This document shows, in pieces, positions 57,501 to 63,684 of a stretch of DNA of 63,684 bases. Positions within the stretch are counted from its first letter, which is position 1. Every line of letters begins with the position of its first letter. Source of the DNA: Euprymna scolopes (Eukaryota; Mollusca; Cephalopoda; Sepiida; Sepiolidae); NCBI GenBank assembly GCA_024364805.1, contig CM044488.1, forward strand, positions 48,092,137 to 48,155,820, in the 5' to 3' direction. A program made the translations under genes and the position numbers. The notes beneath the pieces were generated by a model. It was not told the origin of the DNA, searched no databases, and was given only the letters and a program-made list of their open reading frames with translations.

Positions 57501-60500
57501 AGGGTAAAAATTGAAAAATTGGAATTTGGCAGGCATAAGTCGATTTAGTGCTGTACTACATATGCACAAATATACATTTATACATTAAAGTATGTTCCTT
57601 TTTTTAAGTCTTGATATCCATCTGTCGTTAGCTCAGATGGTAATGAATAATGCTAGAGTCCTAAATGTTTTAATTTCAACTCTAACTGATACCACCAAAG
57701 TCTTCCTTTTTTTTTTTTTTAATTTTAGAAATCACTACTGTATATTGGTTACAATATAATAATCAATAAAAAATTGGCTCTATAATAAAAAATACAAAAT
57801 CTACATAAATTAAAATATATTTAAGTGTATTTTATGACTGAGCAACGCCAAATGACATGCGAGTTGTTTATATATCAAATTTTATTTTGGAAACTAATTT
57901 TGTCTGGAGAAGGCTTTGAAAATCTGTATGAACTCTGTAGAAACCTTATGCATGCATGAATCTCATAGTTAAGAGTGACTCTATAGACCTCCTATATCAT
58001 TAGCTACTACATTGAAATGTAGGGGAGGGAGTTACTTCTTTCCCAGGATTATTCCACTTTCCCTTTGTTTTCACTATATAATATTGAATGTTTAGCGAGG
58101 AAGTATCAAGTACCGTTTTTAAGTCTTTGGTATAACTCAAATGAGAATTGAATCTTCGTATTAAATAGCAAGCATGCCCACCATTATGCCAAAACTTTAA
58201 AATAGTTTTTCTTGTAATATTTTAATTTTATGTTCTGAATACATTTTTTTTATTGTGTAGAGAAGTATTTTTATTAAAATAAAACCAGTAGCTTTTTTTT
58301 TTTATTATTATTTAAGATTGACAAAGACACCCAGGCCATGGCTTCCCAAACAAAAGCGTTAAAAATTATAAAAAGAAAAAAAAAACAAACATATATGACT
58401 AAAATAAAATATTGATTCACGTGCATGAACTTTGCACACCTACCAGTATCCTCTATCTCTACAAAGCCATCATTCACCCATGCATAGAGTATTTTTGCCG
58501 CATCTGGACTGGTGCACCAACCTCTAGTCCAGAGGTTCTCAACCAGAGATAAACTCATCCCTAGGAGGTAAAAAGTTATATAGTTGGGAGTAAATGATTG
58601 AAGTACTTAATAATTTAATAATTATTGGTCCATCGACTTAGTTGGATTTGAACTTTAGAATTCACCCTCGTCCGTTTGTTCTCAAAATTCTCAATAACCA
58701 CTGATTACATTTTTCTGAAATTTTGCATGAAGTTACTGAGGGAGGAAATGCAACATTCTTGGATTTTTTATAAAAATTCTGGTTGCGTCATAAGGGGTCA
58801 AAATAGCCAAAAATAGCACTTTTTCAGGGCATAGAATATTTTCCAGCCATTAGATTTTGCTGAAAATTACTCAAAAGCAAGACCACATAGATATATATTT
58901 GACCTTGGCAAAATTCTGGGGCTAGGGGTGAAAAACACCTTTTGGGGCTAATTTTTATTTTTCTCCTAAAATTCAAGGCATCAGTCACGGGACCATATAG
59001 TTTTTCGCTTGTTTCTTTTCCGATTGTATCATGTCTAAGAAACGTACATACTCGGATTCATATTTCTATTCTCTTGTTATTACTGAAAAGTATAATTACA
59101 AATCTTTCTTTTTGAAGTGAGGAATTCATGTTAAGGATGCAACAGAATTTCTTTTAATAAAGTCGTTCCTTAACATCATCTGATTTATTAATACAGATTA
59201 TTTAATCTTAGCCATTGAAAACCACCTACATGTGACGAATGGAATTACGCGATAAACAGAAGGAATGAGAAAAGGTATTCTGTCAATGTTAACATGACAA
59301 CGAGCACACATTGTAATAATAAGCTCTTGCTGATTTTTCTCTCTTCCAATCTGAAGCATGTGGTATAACGAAAAAACGGTGGCGTGTTACTTTTAATATT
59401 GTTAAAAACCAAGATTCTCTCTTTTCACCACCAATACTCAGATCATTGTTTGGCCTGAATCAAGATAAATGATTTTCTTAAGGAAGCCCCCTTATTTCGA
59501 TAATCTGCTAGAACTGACTTTCATACCAGATCTGAAATGGAAGCCATATATACAATCTGTTGCTAAGATTGTTGGGAAAATGGTTGGATCATTCGCCACA
59601 GAATTACATGACTCCTGATGTAATCCTTTACTTATATAAGACTCGGGCACATTCTAATGCTGCTATATCTGAAGTGCTGCTTGGGGCACTCTTTCTTGTC
59701 TTGACAAAGTCCTAAATCGACTTTGTAATCTAGTGGGGGATGATCTTTTCTCGTCCCTACAGCCTTTTCACACACAAGTGATGTTGCTAGCCTCCCTCTG
59801 TTGTATCCTTATGTTCATGGTAGATGCTCGACTGAACTTTAATCCTGGTTCAACCTATAAAACATTCACAGCAAGAACTCATCTTATCACAACTGCAAAG
59901 AATTATCCTTTCCTTCTCAATGTCCCTAGTGTTAGAATTTCCATGAACAATTTTTTTTTTTCTATTAACATTCATAGAATACAGTGCTATAATATTGCTG
60001 TAGGGGAAAAATCTATAAAAGTAACAATAGACATTTTTACAAATCCAGCAAATATAGTTTTTATTAAGTGGAGTAATGTTTTTTATATATAAAAAAAGAA
60101 TAGTTTTACAAATCTGAGCAATTATGGAATAAGAATCCTGAAAGCCGAGAGACTCGGAAGGACACATTTCAGTCGATACCGGTTGATTGTCAACATAGTG
60201 TCATTTATAAACGAACATACACAACCCAAGGTGTTTATTCGTTGATTTTTAATATAAGGAAAGATTTATTTGTAGAAAAATGGTGGGAATATATATATTT
60301 CATGTGTGGTGTGTTTTTTCAGGTGGAGTGGAGGTAAACGAACGTGGAGATCATGATTTTTGTTTTTCAATGCTCACCTTTCCTATCTTTGGTGAGTGAA
60401 GGAAAAATCCTCTTATACCTAGGCAATTTTTATGCATCAAATATTAAATCTTTAGTTTAATTTACAAAACTGTTGCAGATACAAACTTTATCATTTTTTT

Positions 60501-63500
60501 ATGTAAGCGCCAACAAATGAAAGATTTTATATCCTTTATTTAAAAAAAAATCTACTTGCCTCTCTACAAGGCCAAAGTTAGATACTATGTAATGTAGGGA
60601 ACATAAAATATTTAAATAAACTAATTTTTAACAATGTTATTTAAAAAAATTTTTGTTTTTATCATTTCAAAAAAAATTTATTTATTTGACAATGGTTTTA
60701 CTTTTTACAAATTTTCAGATGAAAAAACGATCGCGTCATATCAGATACCAGAGAACGGAAAGGTCTTCTTAGTTGCAAAGAAAGCTGATGCACTTGAAAG
60801 CAGTAATGACACTTCCAGTCAGCGGCCGACACAGTTCTATGACAAGCTGCGACATTTCCTTCGTAGGCACTTCACAGACTCAGATGCAGAGTTGGTGCTA
60901 AGAGAATTCAAAAGGGTAAATTTTTATAGGCTTCTTTCTTTTTTTTTCTTTTTTTTAAATGATACAAGAATACCCATTTTCTCAAAAAAATGGAGGGTAG
61001 AAATGTTAGTTTTCCAACCAATAAACCAAGCATATAAAACTAAGCAAAACCTTTTACAAACTTTAGACATTATTTGGACTACTGTTCTCATCTTTAATGG
61101 TATTATCACATTTTGTTTGATGTAACTTCTAACCATATCCAGGTGCTCTTTGTTGAATTCCGAAATCTGTATGGACAAACTCTTAAGTGACTTAAAGATC
61201 TTAGATATTGGAGCAGAAACTAGCGTTGGGACTGTTAAGAGGAAAAATTGGAAATTTTGTGGAGATCAGAAGCGGAAAAATTTATGCCTATTTTCTGATA
61301 CCAAAAACAATTATTTTAATTGTTTTTTGTTTGTTTTTGCTTAAAACTTAATTTTCTATTGCTGGTATCAATGAAAAAAATTTATTGCTTTTAAATTACC
61401 AGTTAAAGTAAAATCTATAGATCGCAAGTGTATTTCATTTTGGGAAAATATATGCACATACTAGCAGGGAGCATCCGGCATTGCTCGGTCATAAAATATG
61501 CTTAAATATGATATTTTAATTTATGCAGATTTTCATATTTATTATTTTAGAATTAATTCTCTTTCAATTATTTCATATTATATTATACCCAATATGCAGT
61601 TGTGATTTCAAAAGTAAAAAAAGAAAATATGACTTGTGTACCACCAGTTAAAACCAAAATTTATAGCGCTCCAGTCCGAGACATAACCAAATCAGTCATT
61701 GTCAGTTGGATAAGAAATAGTTAAAAATAAACTTAAGATTAACGTACAAATGTATACTTGTGCATGTGTAGAAAAGCAGTTTAAGTTAACTTACGCTTGC
61801 CAAGTTCTCATTTATTTCAATTTTGACCCCTATTTTAACTTGGTAAAGACCCATAAAAAAAAAAACTTTCACAAAAAATGAAATCATTTGTGCGGCCTCG
61901 TGCGGCTCTGCAATCTTCCGATCTTCTTTCTTGTGAGTTTTATAAATGAAATTATACTGGTTTTTGCAGTGATCCAAAAATGAAAAATAATTCTATAGCT
62001 AAATATTTAGATATTTAAAAAGAATCAGAATCAATAATTGTATTAAAATTGGGAATTTAGAACAGAATTGGTAATTGTATTAGAATCAGGCGGAAAATAT
62101 TGGAATCGGCCAATTGCGTGTATAAGCCTACTGTCTTAAAAAATGACATGATTTCCACCTTTAGTTAGTCAACAGATTGCTCTTGTTCTGGCAACCATGA
62201 TTGGGTAGAAATTTTCAGGAATTATGTTCAGAATGTTTAAGGTTCAATCTTCAGTACAGGCGATATATTACTATAATTGTTGAAAACTTTTACCCAATAA
62301 TGGCTGAAAGAACAAGAGCAATCTAATCTTATTGATTAAATAATGGGTTTGTTGCATTATATTTAACAAAATGATATTACTGGACAACTCAACGCACGAA
62401 TAACTATTTGTGGGCAGTTGATGGATGAACTAAGTGCACATGTCTGGAAATTATTACCATTGCGTACTGCCCTCAATGAGAAATGCTTAGTTGGGGGCAG
62501 CACATGGTTTGGTGACAAGTCTAGCTATATTTCAGTTCTTATTTTTTTGAAAATTGTGGGTCAGACTTTATAATTTTTATTTATTTTTTTTTTTAAGTTT
62601 GTACAGTCCAAAACGGATACATACAATATGACTTTTTTGTAAAGATATTTTCATTTTTTAATGTCTTGATTAAACTGTACAAGTGCCTTATTTTTTTTTT
62701 AGATTTGCCTTTGGGCATTTTATTTTTCTATTTCTGGAAACAGAAGCTCAATTGTATTGTGGTAGAAAATTGGTTATTGTGGTAAATATCTTACTAAAAA
62801 AATGTATACTAAACATGAGTCTAGTTTGGCAATGAATAATGAAAATGTTAAAAAAAAAAAAACTATAGAACATCTGTATTCATACATTTTATAAAAAGGT
62901 TTATGAACATGTATCTTTAGTTTTCTAATAAAATGAATGTACAAAAAAAATTGGATTGTTATTTTCTTTTAATATTTTTGTGACTAAAATAGAAATCAAT
63001 CTACAGGCAGACATATGCTTTATTTATAGGTTTAGGAGAGAAAGGAAGTGGATTTTTTTTTTTTTTCTTTAAGTAAAACTTATTTCGCATATTTTTTTTC
63101 TTGTAAAATTTTACTTGCATATATAAGATTTCTTTTTTTTTTTCTTTTTTTTTCTTTTTTTTTTTGTAAAACTTGAATATATGAAAGAATTTGATTTTGT
63201 TTGAAACTTGAGTATTCAAGACTTTTTTTTTTTTTTTGTAAAACTATTTGTAAGATTTATTTTTATTTTATTTTTTTGTAAAATTTTACTTGGGTATTTG
63301 TAAGATTTATTCTTTTGTTTATTGTAATTTTTATCATAATTAGTTGTTTTGGTTTTTACAGTAATGTTTACCTTGAATGTAACATCGGTAGGAAATTAAT
63401 TTCTTATAAAGAAAAGAAAATTACTCTATTTGATAATCGTGTTAGTATATAATTTTTATACAGAGTGAAATATTTTTCTTAAGTCAAATTATTTTTAAAA

Positions 63501-63656
63501 AATATTTGATGCAGACTTTTATATTCATAATAATTAAATTTCTGTTATTTCTTTTTGCAGGATTTGGAAAATCGCATGAACTGTCTAAGCTTGGATGATA
63601 TTGAGAGGTTGGCCACAGTCAAGTTGTTAAAAGCCAGACAGACGGAATATTTGTAG
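46203..63656 (+). CDS. ubl4a: Ubiquitin-like protein 4 (UBL4A/Get5 relative), 4 coding exons, 148 aa
   Basis: Exons: 46203-46250, 56676-56781, 60719-60915 and 63561-63656, all with GT-AG introns and matching phases. Exon 1 gives MNINVKILKGRQCCVKV, the first strand of the ubiquitin fold. Exon 2 gives LKELIAVQMDIPVAQQKLVY and QGKNLS, the central helix and the Q-Q-x-L surface strand. Exon 3 completes the fold (ASYQIPENGKVFLVAKK) and adds a linker and FLRRHFTDSDAELVLREFKR. Exon 4 gives LSLDDIERLATVKLL, the conserved C-terminal motif that contacts BAG6 in vertebrates. The length is 148 residues against 157 for human UBL4A (from memory), with a short C-terminus. By family, it works in the cytosol with BAG6/GET4 to hand tail-anchored membrane proteins to the GET pathway. 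There is no terminal di-glycine, so it is not conjugated. Intron 1 is about 10.4 kb and repeat-filled. The poly(A) site lies beyond the window. Confidence 0.95.
46800..46986 (+). mobile_element. About 190-bp MITE-like element, copy 2 of 3
   Basis: The left end GTGCACTTATTGATCCGTGC and the right end GCGCGGATCAGTAAGTGCAC are near-perfect inverted repeats. The internal core GCCATTCTTAACATGGGGAG is shared with copies at 8217-8403 and 47446-47650. No coding. Confidence 0.8.
47446..47650 (-). mobile_element. About 200-bp MITE-like element, copy 3 of 3 (inverted)
   Basis: Inverted ends TGCACTTATGTTATCGTGCT and AGTACGGTAACATAAGTACT are visible. The core reads as the inverse of copy 2 (CCCCATGTTAATAAGAATGG). 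Confidence 0.75.
47932..48908. mobile_element. 977-bp fold-back element in ubl4a intron 1
   Basis: The outer ends GGTGCAAGTCTATAAATGGT and the inverse of CATTTATAGCCTTGCACC begin arms of about 420 bp that pair almost throughout, for example CGACACCTATTAGGAATG against CATTCCTAATAGGTGTCG. The central loop of about 130 bp lies near 48350-48485. The flanks GAATTTAC (left) and AAATTTAC (right) form a probable 8-bp target duplication with one change. The arms include the TGTATGTACTTG family sequence seen at 24484-24767 and 36151-36502. No coding. Confidence 0.92.
50100..50498. repeat. Tandem repeat, about 172-bp unit
   Basis: A unit with ATTAAATCTAACATTCYCAY, TGGCTATCCCAC, TATAGGGCTTTT and GAGTCCAAAA occurs at about 50220-50335 and again at about 50390-50498. 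A weaker relative of the spacer (GTCAAAATTGGAGGG) lies at 50117. Confidence 0.8.
50510..51400 (-). pseudogene. Decayed repeat-borne gene of unknown family
   Basis: On the - strand a 161-codon open stretch (51381-50896) reads HIPLHLLCVSHSCEVFDSGN and LALYKERRFGLLAYSAAALI. A shifted stretch (50893-50639) follows with ALKCVAWFGFKVTLPFLNMC and LNILPDLYNNLKDNNLETLR, then a third with LTKVDTELLSNLPSHNLICE ending near 50510. The order and spacing look like one protein read through frame changes. From memory it resembles multi-copy uncharacterised proteins in cnidarians and molluscs. I cannot name a function; it may belong to a mobile element. Confidence 0.5.
52393..54066 (+). pseudogene. Decayed gene resembling the RAG1/Transib transposase core
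   Basis: An ORF from 52393 (MEEISKVSITQKQIF) to 52767 is followed, in other frames, by RAEDLCAQLGNKAYNIKTRI and VSGRGDAGCILCASKQTDWT (52776-53009). Next come AYINGITWFLKVM and FDKIHMETGLYLGRC (53300-53500), DVIQELTPVKHRDNLLLL (about 53565-53620), HGIIQYSVELMAMN (about 53760), LTDVMCRLLKRSDPGV (about 53875) and CTECGANDHT (about 53957). The order CxxC region, GLYL, a helix with HRDNLLLL, H-x3-x2-VEL and NKxxxxY resembles the RAG1/Transib C-terminal half. An LINE tail sits inside at about 53095-53190, and the stretch just before NNKNVHNYL, where the family's catalytic glutamate would lie, is shortened. It is dead. The assignment to RAG1/Transib is inference. Confidence 0.5.
53095..53190 (-). 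mobile_element. LINE 3' tail inserted in the RAG1-like relic
   Basis: On the - strand, CTTATTCTTGAGTAGCCTCC, then AGGCCTTAATAAGTGGTGAT and an A-rich tail match the LINE 3' end at 11830-11903. It lies between two coding blocks of the RAG1-like relic, so it arrived later. Confidence 0.75.
54072..54103. repeat. Short (TA)n tract
   Basis: An interrupted TA microsatellite just after the RAG1-like relic. Confidence 0.8.
54504..54567. repeat. (TA)n then poly(T)
   Basis: About 22 TA units followed by about 21 T. Confidence 0.95.
54585..54705 (-). mobile_element. SINE family A composite, 3' part
   Basis: CTAGCAGGCTGCTCAACATT, then ATACGCTTAAATATATTTTA and TTATGCAGATTATGTATTTT match 61475-61560. This is the tail side of the composite, on the - strand. 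The matching head at 55693-55790 may be the same copy, split by about 1 kb of other sequence. Confidence 0.6.
54730..55640. other. Unassigned stretch in ubl4a intron 1
   Basis: It is less AT-rich than its surroundings (for example GACCCCCGTCAGAGCTGATC near 54815 and TCATCCCCTCCCCCTCTTGG near 55468), which suggests an old inserted element. I cannot read a domain on either strand. Confidence 0.3.
55693..55790 (-). mobile_element. tRNA-headed SINE, family A
   Basis: On the - strand it has GTTAGCTTAGATGGTATCAA (A-box region) and GTTTTGATTCTAGCTGATAG (B-box region), matching the + strand copies at 57085 and 57605. Confidence 0.75.
57085..57345 (+). mobile_element. tRNA-headed SINE, family A, with body
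   Basis: The head has GGCTTAGATAACAAATAATG and GGTTTCGATTCTAGCGGATG. The body GGTACAATATAATAATCAAT and ACAAAATCTGCATAAATTAA is shared with 57605-57870. It lies in ubl4a intron 2. Confidence 0.75.
57480..57870 (+). mobile_element. SINE family A composite unit
   Basis: The order is a leader AATTGAAAAATTGGAATTTG with GCAGGCATAAG, the tRNA-like head CGTTAGCTCAGATGGTAATG near 57625, the body TACAATATAATAATCAATAA and the end TGACTGAGCAACGCCAAATG. The leader recurs next to the - strand copies near 56130 and 61795, so it is part of the repeat. Confidence 0.7.
58430..58530 (+). mobile_element. LINE ORF2 scrap
   Basis: It reads LYKAIIHPCIEYFCRIWTGA, corresponding to [20 protein letters not shown] in the LINE at 37925-38830. 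Confidence 0.75.
59385..59945 (+). mobile_element. L2/CR1/Jockey-group LINE fragment, decayed
   Basis: It contains LTFIPDLKWKPYIQSVAKIV and GKMVGSF in frame pieces, then VILYLYKTRA and later LCNLVGDD. These parallel [20 protein letters not shown] in the 38-kb copy. Several stops and frame changes are present. It lies in ubl4a intron 2. Confidence 0.75.
61000..61145. repeat. Copy of the 12290-12560 repeat, left part
   Basis: TTTGGACTACTGTTCTCATC and GATGTAACTTCTAACCATAT match the family. The right part of the family resumes at about 62150. Confidence 0.6.
61221..62112. mobile_element. Decayed hAT-like MITE split by a SINE composite
   Basis: It starts TAGCGTTGGGACTGTTAAGA and continues through TGCCTATTTTCTGATACCAA and AAAATCTATAGATCGCAAGT. 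After about 600 bp of other sequence, its other end resumes at about 62046-62112 (AATTGTATTAGAATCAGGCG, AATATTGGAATCGGCC). It is the family of the intact element at 43197-43580. Confidence 0.65.
61475..61835 (-). mobile_element. SINE family A composite inside the hAT-like MITE
   Basis: On the - strand the order is leader (GGGGTCAAAATTGAAATAAA near 61825), tRNA-like head at 61700-61630 (decayed), body, and end GACCGAGCAATGCCGGATGC near 61495. Confidence 0.65.
62150..62345. repeat. Right part of the 12290-12560 repeat family
   Basis: TCTTGTTCTGGCAACCATGA, TTGGGTAGAAATTTTC and GGTTCAATCTTCAGTACAG match 12476-12547. A diverged inverse of the first part follows near 62280-62320 (CCCAATAATGGCTGAAAGAA, CAAGAGCAATC). 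Confidence 0.5.
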
Positions 63657-63684
63657 CACTTTTTTTCTTTTTTTTTTTTTTTTT

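Noticed and set aside
1-63684. CRISPR arrays, operons, ribosome binding sites or prophage
   Set aside because: The window is eukaryotic; no regularly spaced repeat array or compact operon is present.

Overview
This window is animal nuclear DNA: AT-rich and intron-rich, with GT-AG introns up to about 10 kb and many interspersed repeats. The mix of tRNA-derived SINEs, RTE-like and L2/CR1/Jockey-like LINEs, a Penelope-like element, Ty3/gypsy-like fossils and many fold-back DNA elements points to a mollusc. A cephalopod, most likely an octopus, is my best guess; that placement is inference.

Two host genes can be reconstructed exon by exon, both on the + strand. The first, at 8633-39890, has 13 coding exons and encodes a 597-residue nucleostemin-family GTPase (GNL3/GNL3L), a nucleolar circularly permuted GTPase of ribosome biogenesis. 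The second, at 46203-63656, has 4 coding exons and encodes a 148-residue ubiquitin-like protein 4 (UBL4A, yeast Get5 relative), which acts in tail-anchored protein targeting. Every junction keeps frame and phase. Neither gene shows a break. The two share orientation and are about 6.3 kb apart; I see no functional link between them.

Region by region: 0.1-6.5 kb holds two decayed LTR retrotransposon fossils on the - strand. 8.2-39.9 kb is GNL3, its introns packed with fold-back elements, SINEs, LINE pieces and a Penelope-like element split by an insertion. 39.9-46.2 kb is intergenic and holds a clean hAT-like MITE with an 8-bp target duplication, an LTR remnant and a retroposon whose head looks like U2 snRNA. 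46.2-63.7 kb is UBL4A, whose introns carry a 977-bp palindrome, a decayed gene resembling the RAG1/Transib core, an unfamiliar repeat-borne ORF, composite SINEs and LINE scraps.

The most interesting material is non-coding: the U2-headed retroposon that shares its 3' tail with a local LINE, several unrelated fold-back and TIR families with visible target duplications, two tRNA-SINE families with similar 3' ends, and the RAG1-like relic. All coordinates come from reading the sequence by eye. Repeat boundaries are good to about 5-20 bases unless a target duplication is stated.
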